Shown here: one piece after another, positions 52,082 to 60,077 of the stretch
How positions within the stretch are numbered: position 1 is the stretch's first letter
Layout: each line of letters begins with the position of its first letter
Program-made: the position numbers and the translations under genes
Assembly (NCBI GenBank): GCA_028693165.1
Contig: JAQUVX010000018.1
Location: forward strand, 1 to 64,000
Direction of reading: 5' to 3'
Length of the DNA stretch: 64,000 nucleotides
Source: Lachnospiraceae bacterium
GTDB lineage: Bacteria; Bacillota; Clostridia; Lachnospirales; Lachnospiraceae
The notes under the pieces: generated by a model
Database searches by the model: none
What the model was told of the DNA's origin: nothing
What the model saw: the letters and a program-made list of their open reading frames with translations, nothing else

Positions 52082-53869
52082 TTACTGTTTGTAGATTGCG
52101 CCAAATTTACACTTCTCCATACAAGCACCGCACTTGATACACTTATCGTGATCGATGATGTGAGGATTCTTGACGCTTCCGATAATGGCTCCGGCCGGGC
52201 AGTTGCGTGCACACAGAGTACAGCCCTTACACTTGTCCGGATCGATGTGGAAGGAAAGCAGTGCCTTACATACCCCTGCAGGACAGCGTTTCTCTTTGAT
52301 GTGCGCCTCATATTCGTCGCGGAAGTAGCGGAGGGTGGACAGTACCGGATTCGGTGCGGTCTGGCCCAGTGCACAGGCGGAATTGTCTTTGACGTAGTAG
52401 CAGAGCTCTTCCAGCTTCGCCAGATCGTCCATCGTGGCCGTGCCGTGGGTGATCTTGTTCAAGATCTCAACCATGCGCTTCGTGCCGATACGGCAGGCAG
52501 TACATTTGCCGCAGGATTCCTCGACGGTGAATTCCAGGAAGAACTTGGCGATATCGACCATACAGTCGTCCTCGTCCATGACGATCAGTCCGCCGGAACC
52601 CATCATGGAACCGATGGAGATCAGGTTGTCATAGTCGATCGGAATATCGAAATGCTCTGCCGGGATACATCCGCCGGATGGTCCGCCGGTCTGAGCAGCC
52701 TTGAACTTCTTGCCGTTGGGGATGCCGCCGCCGATTTCCTCAAGCACTTCGCGGAGCGTGGTTCCCATGGGGATCTCGACCAGACCGGTGTTGTGGATCT
52801 TGCCGCCCAGAGCGAATACCTTGGTGCCCTTGGACTTCTCCGTACCCATGGAAGAGAACCATTCCGGGCCGTTGAGGATGATCTGCGGGATGTTGGCATA
52901 AGTCTCTACGTTGTTTAAAATGGTTGGCTTTCCGAACAGACCCTTCTGAGCCGGGAACGGAGGTCTCGGTCTTGGCTCACCGCGGTTGCCCTCGATGGAG
53001 GTCATCAGCGCGGTCTCCTCGCCGCAGACGAATGCGCCTGCGCCCAGACGTAAGTCGACATCGAAATCAAAGCCGGTGCCGAAGATATCTTTGCCGAGCA
53101 GTTCCATCTCGTGTGCCTGATCGATTGCGATTTTCAGCCGCTGTACCGCGATCGGATACTCTGCACGCACGTAAATGTAACCCTGGTTGGCACCGATGGC
53201 ATAACCTGCAATCGCCATGGCCTCCAGAACCGCATGCGGGTCGCCTTCCAGAATGGAACGATCCATGAATGCACCCGGATCGCCTTCATCGGCATTACAG
53301 CAGACATATTTCTGATCGGCATCGTTGCCCTTGGCCAGCTTCCATTTGAGGCCGGTCGGGAATCCGCCGCCGCCGCGTCCGCGCAGACCAGAGTCCAGGA
53401 GACACTGGATGACGTCGTCCGGGGTCATCTCGGTCAGAACCTTGCCCAGTGCCTGATAGCCGCCGGTGCCGATGTACTCTTCAATGACTTCCGGGTTGAT
53501 GATACCGCAGTTGCGCAGTGCGATGCGGTGCTGTTTCTTGTAGAAATCGGTGTCGATCAGTGCCTTGATACCGGACTGAGTCACAGTCTCCTGATACAGA
53601 AGGCGGGTTACAACACGGCCCTTCAGTAAATGCTCCTGCACGATCTCCGGGATATCTTCTACCTTGACCATAGAGTAGAAGCTGGCATCCGGGTATACGA
53701 TCATGATCGGTCCCAGTGCACAAAGGCCATGACATCCGGTCTGGACTACGGATACTTCCTCTTCCAGTCCGGCTTTTTTGATCTCTTCTTTCAGTGCTTC
53801 CATAATCTGCTGGCTTCCGGAGGAAGTACATCCTGTTCCGCCGCAAACCAATACATGTGAACGATACAT
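52082..53869 (-). CDS. hydB: NADH/FMN subunit HydB (NuoF-like) of the bifurcating-type hydrogenase
   Basis: 595 residues: an N-terminal thioredoxin-fold [2Fe-2S] domain (CGGTGCTSSGS, GCHGLC), the NuoF core with nucleotide site RGRGGGGFPTGLKW and FMN region NADEGDPGAFMDR, a [4Fe-4S] motif (ESCGKCTACRIG) and a C-terminal two-cluster ferredoxin (CKGCTLCARNC, CIKCGACMEKC). It receives electrons from NADH in the HydABC complex. GAGGAGCG precedes the ATG. Confidence 0.95.
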   Translation of the reverse strand: MYRSHVLVCGGTGCTSSGSQQIMEALKEEIKKAGLEEEVSVVQTGCHGLCALGPIMIVYPDASFYSMVKVEDIPEIVQEHLLKGRVVTRLLYQETVTQSGIKALIDTDFYKKQHRIALRNCGIINPEVIEEYIGTGGYQALGKVLTEMTPDDVIQCLLDSGLRGRGGGGFPTGLKWKLAKGNDADQKYVCCNADEGDPGAFMDRSILEGDPHAVLEAMAIAGYAIGANQGYIYVRAEYPIAVQRLKIAIDQAHEMELLGKDIFGTGFDFDVDLRLGAGAFVCGEETALMTSIEGNRGEPRPRPPFPAQKGLFGKPTILNNVETYANIPQIILNGPEWFSSMGTEKSKGTKVFALGGKIHNTGLVEIPMGTTLREVLEEIGGGIPNGKKFKAAQTGGPSGGCIPAEHFDIPIDYDNLISIGSMMGSGGLIVMDEDDCMVDIAKFFLEFTVEESCGKCTACRIGTKRMVEILNKITHGTATMDDLAKLEELCYYVKDNSACALGQTAPNPVLSTLRYFRDEYEAHIKEKRCPAGVCKALLSFHIDPDKCKGCTLCARNCPAGAIIGSVKNPHIIDHDKCIKCGACMEKCKFGAIYKQ

Positions 53870-53881
53870 TTGCGCTCCTCC

Positions 53882-54259
53882 TTATTTGATGTCTGCTGAA
53901 TTCAGGGTGTAGGCTTCTACAACATGACCGCCGATCAGATGGCGCTCTACAACTTCAGCGGCCTTCTCGGCGTTCATTTTGATGTAAGTTACTTTTGGCT
54001 GACCAGGTTCCATGACTTCTACGATCGGCTCATACTGGCACAGGCCGATGCATCCGGTCTGGGTGACTGCGATCCGGTCGGTCAGACCCTTCTCCTGCAC
54101 CAGGTTGGACAGGGTGGTCAGAACCGGTCTTGCACCGCTTGCGATGCCGCAGGTAGCCATACCGACTACGACGCGGGTGTGCGTGTGGTCCTCGGAACGC
54201 AGGCTTACCTGATTCTGCATCTTCTCGCGGATTGCTCTCAATTCTTCAAGGCTTTTCAT
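53882..54259 (-). CDS. Small thioredoxin-fold [2Fe-2S]-type protein of the hyd operon
   Basis: 125 residues with CGIASGARPV and TGCIGLCQYEP; only three cysteines of the usual four-Cys site are visible, which is a common pattern in this small family. It corresponds to the extra NuoE-like protein often found between hydC and hydB in clostridia (sometimes called HydD). It may be an accessory electron carrier or assembly partner. GGAGGAATC precedes the ATG. Confidence 0.85.
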   Translation of the reverse strand: MKSLEELRAIREKMQNQVSLRSEDHTHTRVVVGMATCGIASGARPVLTTLSNLVQEKGLTDRIAVTQTGCIGLCQYEPIVEVMEPGQPKVTYIKMNAEKAAEVVERHLIGGHVVEAYTLNSADIK

Positions 54260-54317
54260 TGTGATTCCTCCAATTCTGCATGTTCGTTTAGCAGTTACGG
54301 CTACAGGGACGATCGCG

Positions 54318-54875
54318 TCAATAGACTGCGCCGCCGTCTGTCTCCAGTTTGTTTTCTGTCAAATATTCCTTAATATAATCCGAAACGTCCGGTGTGTCGA
54401 ACGGTACGTCTCCGAGGATCTGGCGAAACTCCCGTGTGTCCATGGTAAAAGACTTTCCATTATATATGTACTGATAGAGAAAATCGGTATCCGGATGGTA
54501 GATGACCAGCATGTGAATGGTGCCGGTCAAGTCTCCGAGCGGCATGCGGTCGATATGAGACAGTCCGAAAACAGCGGTGACACAGGTACCTTCCCCCGGT
54601 TTTGATGTGATGGAAAAGGAACCGCCGGTGCTCTCAGCAGCATATTTGAAAAAGGGGACGCCAAGTCCGACTTTACGGGTGGTACGGCTGGTAAAGAACG
54701 GGTCTGTCACCTTCAAAACCTGTTCCGGTGTCATACCGCAGCCGTTATCCTCAATGGTAATGGTCAGATGATCGCTGGCCTGGTCTGCGTTCACGGTAAT
54801 GGTTACCAGAGAAGCGCCGGCGCGGGTAGAGTTCTCTGCCACGTCCAGAATATTCAAAGATAGTTCAGGCATCAT
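54318..54875 (-). CDS. GHKL ATPase (histidine-kinase-like ATP-binding domain) in the hyd operon
   Basis: 185 residues with N box DVAENSTRAGA, G1 IEDNGCGM and G2 region TSRTTRKVGLGVPF. There is no sensor, TM or phosphoacceptor-His domain, so it is a bare ATPase. The C-terminal 70 residues form an unassigned domain. Homologues sit at the same place in many clostridial hydCB(D)A operons. A regulatory role is inferred; it could act as an anti-sigma-like switch. Confidence 0.87.
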   Translation of the reverse strand: MMPELSLNILDVAENSTRAGASLVTITVNADQASDHLTITIEDNGCGMTPEQVLKVTDPFFTSRTTRKVGLGVPFFKYAAESTGGSFSITSKPGEGTCVTAVFGLSHIDRMPLGDLTGTIHMLVIYHPDTDFLYQYIYNGKSFTMDTREFRQILGDVPFDTPDVSDYIKEYLTENKLETDGGAVY

Positions 54876-54880
54876 AGGCG

Positions 54881-55375
54881 TTATTGATATTTGGCCAGGA
54901 TACCGGGGATGTCGTCCGGGGTAAGCCGTCCGTAAACCTCGTCATTGATCATCATGACCGGGGCAAGTCCGCATGCGCCGACACAACGGCAGGAATCCAG
55001 TGAAAACTTTCCATCCGCCGTGCATTCTCCGTTGGTGATGCCGAGCAGCTCTTCCAGCTTGGAAAAAATAGCTCCTGAGCCCTTGACATAGCAGGCTGTT
55101 CCGAGACATACGGAAACCTGATATTGACCTTTTGGTTGTAATGCAAACTGGGAATAAAATGTGGAAATACCATAAATCTTTTCCAATGGAATGCCTGTTT
55201 CATCGGAAATCATAGTCTGAACTTCAATCGGAAGATATCCGTAAATTTCCTGCGCCTGCTGCATGATCGGCATCAGATCGCCCTTTGTACCTTTTAGATC
55301 GGCAATGACTTTCTTGAGCGCTGCTTCCTGCTCAGGGGTCCCGCCGAAAGGTACCGTTTCTTTTTTGCAAGACAT
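54881..55375 (-). CDS. hydC: HydC (NuoE-like) [2Fe-2S] subunit of the bifurcating-type hydrogenase
   Basis: 164 residues of NuoE type with the four ligands in CLGTACYVKGS and CRCVGACGLAP, and the conserved GYLPIEVQTMIS and GISTFYSQF helices. It is the first gene of the leftward operon. I start at the ATG at 55375, which has a perfect AGGAGGG site 6 bp upstream; a longer opening to 55408 includes that ribosome site and is not used. Confidence 0.94.
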   Translation of the reverse strand: MSCKKETVPFGGTPEQEAALKKVIADLKGTKGDLMPIMQQAQEIYGYLPIEVQTMISDETGIPLEKIYGISTFYSQFALQPKGQYQVSVCLGTACYVKGSGAIFSKLEELLGITNGECTADGKFSLDSCRCVGACGLAPVMMINDEVYGRLTPDDIPGILAKYQ

Positions 55376-55402
55376 GTTTAACCCTCCTCCTAGAATACTG
55401 TT

Positions 55403-55527
55403 TGTCAAATGTATCTAACATTTTAGCACACAAATGAGAAAAAATCTACAGAAATACATTATTGTTAATAAGATAACATTTCAGTTATTGTTGATTATTC
55501 ACATGTTCAATGCTATTCTTATGCTAT
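55403..55527. promoter_or_regulatory. Divergent promoter region, hydC operon / DRTGG operon
   Basis: Rightward: -35 TTGATT (55491-55496), 17-bp spacer, extended -10 TGC-TATTCT (-10 at 55514-55519). Leftward: an extended -10 TGC-TAAAAT (complement of 55420-55425) with a weak -35 TAGATT 17 bp upstream. The region between is very AT-rich. Both hydrogenase-related operons could be co-regulated from here. Confidence 0.6.
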
Positions 55528-55577
55528 AAGACTGTAGAGAATAGCAACTGGATGATGATAGGACAGGAGGAAGAGGT

Positions 55578-55925
55578 ATGACTGCAAGAGATGTTCAGGA
55601 AGCATTGGGTGCAAGAGTCATGGTGGGTGAAGAATTTCTGGACCGCGAGGTGCGCAGCGCCTGCGGCTCTGATATGATGAGCGATGTGCTGGCGTTTTCC
55701 AAGGATCACTCCGTTTTGCTGACGGGTCTGTGCAACCCGCAGGTCATCCGCACGGCAGAGATGCTGGATATCGTATGCCTGATCTTTGTGCGCGGGAAGA
55801 AACCGGATGACACGCTGCTTGAGATGGCGAGGGAACGCGGCCTGATCGTGATGGAGACCGGCCATCGGATGTTCTCGGCCTGCGGTATGCTGTACAAGGC
55901 AGGTCTGGGTGGAGGTGCGGTCTGA
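55578..55925 (+). CDS. DRTGG domain protein (1)
   Basis: 115 residues of the DRTGG fold (VQEALGARVMVGEEFLDREV, MSDVLAF start; TGLCNPQVIRTAEMLDIVC). The domain occurs in serine-kinase and CBS-associated regulators and may bind a small ligand. Here it is a stand-alone protein opening the group-D hydrogenase operon, a recurring arrangement in clostridia. AGGAGGAAG precedes the ATG. It overlaps the next gene by 1 bp. Confidence 0.88.
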   Translation: MTARDVQEALGARVMVGEEFLDREVRSACGSDMMSDVLAFSKDHSVLLTGLCNPQVIRTAEMLDIVCLIFVRGKKPDDTLLEMARERGLIVMETGHRMFSACGMLYKAGLGGGAV

Positions 55926-56353
55926 TGGAGGATGTGATTGCGTTGACATACCATATTTCCCCGGATGATTTCACGCGGGCTGGAGAGGCGAGCAGTGATG
56001 TGAAGGGAAAATTAAAGCAGCTGGGTGTCAGCCCGGAGGCGATCCGCAAGGTGGCGATCGCCATGTATGAGGGCGAGATCAATATGGTCATCCATGCGAA
56101 GGGCGGCGAGATTACCGTGGAGATTACACCGGAGCGGATTCGGATGATTCTGGCCGATGTGGGACCCGGTATCCCGGATGTCGATCTGGCGATGAAGGCC
56201 GGCTACTCGACGGCGCCGGATGAGATCCGGTCTCTTGGATTCGGGGCCGGCATGGGACTGCCGAATATGAAGAAATATACCGATGAGATGAAGATCGAGA
56301 CAACGCCTGGCGTGGGAACCACGATTAGGATGGAGGTACTGCTGAATGGATAA
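55925..56353 (+). CDS. RsbW/SpoIIAB-like ATP-binding (anti-sigma-type) protein
   Basis: 142 residues with N box AIAMYEGEINMVIHA, G1 LADVGPGIPD and G2 GFGAGMGLPNMKKY, matching anti-sigma-factor serine kinases. No sigma factor is encoded nearby. It overlaps the hydrogenase-like gene by 8 bp, so it likely forms a complex with it or is controlled by it (inference). Confidence 0.9.
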   Translation: MEDVIALTYHISPDDFTRAGEASSDVKGKLKQLGVSPEAIRKVAIAMYEGEINMVIHAKGGEITVEITPERIRMILADVGPGIPDVDLAMKAGYSTAPDEIRSLGFGAGMGLPNMKKYTDEMKIETTPGVGTTIRMEVLLNG

Positions 56354-57779
56354 ATTTTATCATTCTGTGCGTCTGGATGAGGAGCTTTGCAAGGGGTGCA
56401 TCAACTGTATCAAGCGCTGCCCGACGCAGGCGATCCGTGTGCGGAATGGAAAGGCGCAGATCAACAGCAAGTTCTGTATTGACTGCGGAGAGTGCATCCG
56501 CGTCTGTCCGCACCATGCGAAGCGTGCGACCTATGACAAGGCGGATGTCATGAAGCGCTACCGCTATACGGTGGCACTTCCGGCACCGTCCCTTTACAGC
56601 CAGTTCAACAATTTGGACGATGTGAACATCGTACTGAACGCGCTGCTTTTGATGGGATTTGATGATGTGTTTGAGGTGAGTGCCGCGGCGGAGCTGGTGT
56701 CGGAGGCGACGCGGGAATATCTGACGCAGCATGAGGACAACCTGCCGATTATCAGTACGGCCTGCCCCTCGGTGGTGCGCCTGATTCGTGTGCGTTTCCC
56801 GAACCTGATCCCGCATCTGCTTCCGTTAAATCCGCCGGTGGAGGTGGCCGCGATGCTGGCCGTGCGCCGTGCGATGGAGCAGACGGGATATGCGCGGGAG
56901 CAGATCGGGATCTGCTTCATCTCCCCATGCCCGTCGAAGGTCACGTATGTGAAATCTCCGCTGGGAACGGAGAAGAGCGAGATCGATCATGTGCTGGCGA
57001 TCAAGGACATTTACCCGCAGCTTCTCTCCTGCATGAAAGCGGTGGGGGAGGATTTGCAGGATCTGAGCACCTCGGGAAAGATCGGGATCAGCTGGGGGCG
57101 GAGCGGCGGCGAGGCCGGCGGCCTGTTTACGGAGAATTATCTGGCGGCGGACGGGATTGAGAATGTGATTCGGGTGCTGGAGGATCTGGAGGACCAGAAA
57201 TTCACCAACCTGAAGTTTGTCGAGCTGAATGCCTGCAATGGCGGCTGTGTCGGCGGTGTGCTGACGGTGGAAAACCCTTACGTGGCGGAGGTCAAGCTGA
57301 AACGTCTCCGCAAATATATGCCGGTGGCGCGCAGCCATATGGATACGGAGGATGTGGCGGAGGATCTGGTGCCGTGGACTACGGGCGTTGAATATGAGCC
57401 GGTATTCAACCTGGGTGACAATATGAAGGAGAGCTTTGTGCGGCTGAATCAGGTAGAGCGTCTGTGCAGAAAGCTGCCGGGGCTGGACTGCGGTTCCTGC
57501 GGTGCACCGACCTGCAAGGCGCTTGCGGAGGATATTGTGCGCGGACAGGCCAGTGAGACGGACTGCGTGTATTATCTGCGGGAGAATCTGCACCGGCTTT
57601 CGGAGGAGGTTGCGATTCTGGCGGACGATCTGCATGCCGGGAATACGGGCGGCCAGGAGACGCTGCGGATTTTGAAGGATTATATCCGGCGTATTTCTGA
57701 GGAGATGTCCATCCTGGACAACCGGGAGGAAGAGGAAGAAAAGGAGAGCCGAAAACATGACAGTACAGGAGTTGATTGA
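56346..57779 (+). CDS. [FeFe]-hydrogenase-like putative sensor (group D-like)
   Basis: Residues 13-65 contain two [4Fe-4S] motifs (CKGCINCIKRC, CIDCGECIRVC). In the H-cluster domain, L1 is STACPSV (Ala in place of the first Cys of TSCCP), L2 is SPCPSKVTYV and L3 is LNACNGGCVGG. The ligand cysteines remain, but the residue normally used for proton transfer is lost. A further Fe-S domain (CGSCGAPTC, near 381) and a C-terminal coiled coil follow. It is thus more likely a redox or H2 sensor than an enzyme. Its neighbours (DRTGG, RsbW-like, DRTGG, PHP) support a signalling role. Confidence 0.9.
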   Translation: MDKFYHSVRLDEELCKGCINCIKRCPTQAIRVRNGKAQINSKFCIDCGECIRVCPHHAKRATYDKADVMKRYRYTVALPAPSLYSQFNNLDDVNIVLNALLLMGFDDVFEVSAAAELVSEATREYLTQHEDNLPIISTACPSVVRLIRVRFPNLIPHLLPLNPPVEVAAMLAVRRAMEQTGYAREQIGICFISPCPSKVTYVKSPLGTEKSEIDHVLAIKDIYPQLLSCMKAVGEDLQDLSTSGKIGISWGRSGGEAGGLFTENYLAADGIENVIRVLEDLEDQKFTNLKFVELNACNGGCVGGVLTVENPYVAEVKLKRLRKYMPVARSHMDTEDVAEDLVPWTTGVEYEPVFNLGDNMKESFVRLNQVERLCRKLPGLDCGSCGAPTCKALAEDIVRGQASETDCVYYLRENLHRLSEEVAILADDLHAGNTGGQETLRILKDYIRRISEEMSILDNREEEEEKESRKHDSTGVD

Positions 57780-58092
57780 TGGCGGCAAATTTGAGACCGT
57801 CCATGCGGGGGAGGATACCGCGCGGGAGATTACAGGGCTGTTCTGCTGTGATCTTCTGAGTATCGCGATGGGACGTGCACCGGCAGGCTCGGCCTGGGTG
57901 ACGGTTATGGGGAATATCAATACGCTGGCAGTTGCCACGCTGGCGGATGTCGCCTGCATTATCATGGCGGAGGGCGTGGAGCTGGATGAGCTGGTGCGCG
58001 CGAAGGCGGCCGCGCAGGGTCTGACGGTGCTGCGGACGGAGCTTCCGATCTTCGATGCGGCGCTGTGGATTCACCAGCAGCTTCATGGTTAA
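57757..58092 (+). CDS. DRTGG domain protein (2)
   Basis: 111 residues with DRTGG-family pattern (TVQELIDGGKFETVHAGED, GLFCCDLLSIAMGRAP). It overlaps the hydrogenase-like gene by 23 bp and the PHP gene by 8 bp. It differs from the first DRTGG protein, so a heterodimer with it is possible. Confidence 0.87.
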   Translation: MTVQELIDGGKFETVHAGEDTAREITGLFCCDLLSIAMGRAPAGSAWVTVMGNINTLAVATLADVACIIMAEGVELDELVRAKAAAQGLTVLRTELPIFDAALWIHQQLHG

Positions 58093-58801
58093 TTTAAGCT
58101 ATGATTTACATATCCATTCCTGCCTTTCCCCATGCGGGGATGATGATATGACACCGGGCAACATCGTGGGTATGGCGGCGATCAAGGGACTGGACGTGAT
58201 CGCTGTGACGGACCATAATTCCTGCCGGAACTGCCCGGCGGTGCTGAAGCTGGCGGAGGAGTACGGCGTGCTGGCGATCCCGGGGATGGAGATCAACACC
58301 TCGGAGGAGGTGCACGCGGTCTGCCTGTTTCCGGAGCTGACGCAGGCGATGGCATTTGACGCCTATGTCTATGAGCGGCTGATGAAATTCCCAAACAACG
58401 AGACCATCTTTGGAAAGCAGCAGATCTGCAATGAGGAGGATGTCTGCATCGGTACGGAGCCGTACCTGCTGATCAACAGCGCAGACATCTCCTTTGACGG
58501 ACTCTGGGAGCTGGTGGAGAGCTTTGGCGGTGTCATGTTTCCCGCCCATGTGGACAAGTCTGCCAACAGCCTGATTGCAAACCTCGGTTTCGTGCCGCCG
58601 GACAGCCGGTTTAAGACGGCGGAGGTAAAGGATCTGAAGAAGCTGCACCAGATCCGAAAGGACAATCCGTATCTGGAAACCTGCCGCATTGTCAGTAATT
58701 CGGATGCGCATTATCTGGAGCACATCCATGAGCCGGAACTTACGCTTCCGGTTCGTGACCGTTCTGCGGAAGCGGTAATTGCATATCTGAAAGGCCTGTG
58801 A
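58085..58801 (+). CDS. PHP-domain phosphoesterase
   Basis: 238 residues with PHP metal motifs YDLHIHSCLSPCGDDD, VIAVTDHNSC, GMEINTSEEVHAV, PAHVDKS and SNSDAHYLEHI. All expected metal-binding His/Asp residues are visible. The family hydrolyses phosphate esters such as histidinol phosphate or nucleotides; the target here is unknown. It closes the operon. The start ATG 58085 gives a canonical N-terminus immediately before the first PHP motif. Confidence 0.9.
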   Translation: MVNLSYDLHIHSCLSPCGDDDMTPGNIVGMAAIKGLDVIAVTDHNSCRNCPAVLKLAEEYGVLAIPGMEINTSEEVHAVCLFPELTQAMAFDAYVYERLMKFPNNETIFGKQQICNEEDVCIGTEPYLLINSADISFDGLWELVESFGGVMFPAHVDKSANSLIANLGFVPPDSRFKTAEVKDLKKLHQIRKDNPYLETCRIVSNSDAHYLEHIHEPELTLPVRDRSAEAVIAYLKGL

Positions 58802-58805
58802 ACTA

Positions 58806-58834
58806 TTGCCAATATCGTGAAAAACGAGTATACT
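58806..58834 (+). promoter_or_regulatory. Promoter of the polysaccharide deacetylase gene
   Basis: -35 TTGCCA (58806-58811), 17-bp spacer, -10 TATACT (58829-58834), about 50 bp before the start codon. Confidence 0.7.
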
Positions 58835-58889
58835 GACAGAACAGGCTTTTTTTGTGTCATTAAAATGATAGAAATAAGAGGATTAGCGA

Positions 58890-60062
58890 ATGAAAAAGAT
58901 AGTACAGATTATGTCACTTGCGGCAATGGGTGTTCTGCTGGCGGCACAGCCGGTCTATGCGTCCGTGCAGAGTGTGAGTGGATACAGCAATGCACCGGTG
59001 ATTGTGGTTGGACAGGCGCCGGAGCAGTCTCCGGCATCCGGCTCGGGAAATGCGGGAAGCGTGCAGCTTCCGGGAGGCGGCAGTACCCCGGGCGGAAGCA
59101 GCACCCCGGGCGGTATTCCGGGAAATGCGCCGCAAGGCATACAGTCCCAGGTGGTGCCGGAAGGCGAGGGACATACGCCTCCTGGCGATGAGGGAACCGT
59201 TCTTTCACCGGTGATTACGGCAGGTGGCGGGAATGAGGCAGGCCAGCCAGGTCAGGGAAATCAGCTTTCTGCCGGGCAGGCAGCACAGGCGGCACAGGAG
59301 CAGGCAGCGGCTCAGGCGCAGGCGGCAGCAGAAGCCCAGGCGGCAGCGCAGGCCCAGGCGGCAGCGCAGGCCCAGGCAGCAGCACAGGCGCAGGCGGCGG
59401 CAGAGGAAGCGGCACGGCAGCAGGCAGCGGCGCAGGTCAGTGGCCGTTCCATTGATCCGGGCAGACCGATGGTGGCACTGACTTTTGATGATGGTCCGCA
59501 GACCTCCGTGGGCAATCGCATTATGGACTGTCTGGCGCAGTATGGCGGAAAGGCAACCTTCTTTATGGTAGGAGATCGCGTTGCATCCCGCAAAACCGAG
59601 GTGCAGCGAATGGTGGCTGAGGGACACGAGGTCGCGAACCACACTATGAATCACAAGTATTTGCAGAAGCTGGGAGCGGCTGAGATTCGGGCGCAGGTAA
59701 CCAAATGCAACGATGCGATTCAGGCGGCCTGCGGTGTGCGCCCGACTCTGATGCGTCTGCCGGGAGGCAATCACAATGCGACCGTGGTGGCAAATACCCA
59801 TATGCCGATGATCCAGTGGAACATCGACACGCTGGACTGGAAGACAAAGAATGCAGACAAGACCGTGGCGGCTGTTCTGAATCATGTAAAAGACGGAGAT
59901 ATTGTGCTGATGCATGAACTGTACAGCCAGAGCGGAGATGCGGCCCTTCGGATCATTCCGGAGCTGGTTAATCGGGGCTATCAGCTTGTGACAGTCAGTG
60001 AGATGGCGGCCGCGAAAGGAAAAACCTTGCAGGCCGGAAAATTATATTCAGAGTTTCGATAA
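58890..60062 (+). CDS. Exported polysaccharide deacetylase with Gln/Ala-rich linker
   Basis: A signal peptide (residues 1-25) is followed by a Gly/Pro-rich region and a long Gln-Ala-rich stretch (residues 125-185), then a NodB-type domain: VALTFDDGPQ, HEVANHTMNH, RLPGGNHN, WNIDTLDW and IVLMHEL. The Asp-His-His metal site is intact. It probably deacetylates peptidoglycan or another wall glycan, with the linker spanning the wall. Single gene with its own promoter, followed after 15 bp by the AAA ATPase. Confidence 0.9.
   Translation: MKKIVQIMSLAAMGVLLAAQPVYASVQSVSGYSNAPVIVVGQAPEQSPASGSGNAGSVQLPGGGSTPGGSSTPGGIPGNAPQGIQSQVVPEGEGHTPPGDEGTVLSPVITAGGGNEAGQPGQGNQLSAGQAAQAAQEQAAAQAQAAAEAQAAAQAQAAAQAQAAAQAQAAAEEAARQQAAAQVSGRSIDPGRPMVALTFDDGPQTSVGNRIMDCLAQYGGKATFFMVGDRVASRKTEVQRMVAEGHEVANHTMNHKYLQKLGAAEIRAQVTKCNDAIQAACGVRPTLMRLPGGNHNATVVANTHMPMIQWNIDTLDWKTKNADKTVAAVLNHVKDGDIVLMHELYSQSGDAALRIIPELVNRGYQLVTVSEMAAAKGKTLQAGKLYSEFR
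59288..59420 (+). repeat. Gln-Ala coding repeats (GCGCAGGCCCAGGCGGCA-type)
   Basis: Tandem near-identical units encode AQAQAA-like sequence in the deacetylase linker. The DNA repetition suggests length variation between strains. Confidence 0.8.
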
Positions 60063-60077
60063 GAGGGAGTAAAGACG

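Noticed and set aside
56826-57965. A 379-codon minus-strand frame across the group-D-like hydrogenase gene
   Set aside because: Antisense shadow of a gene with conserved Fe-S motifs; no ribosome site or domain.
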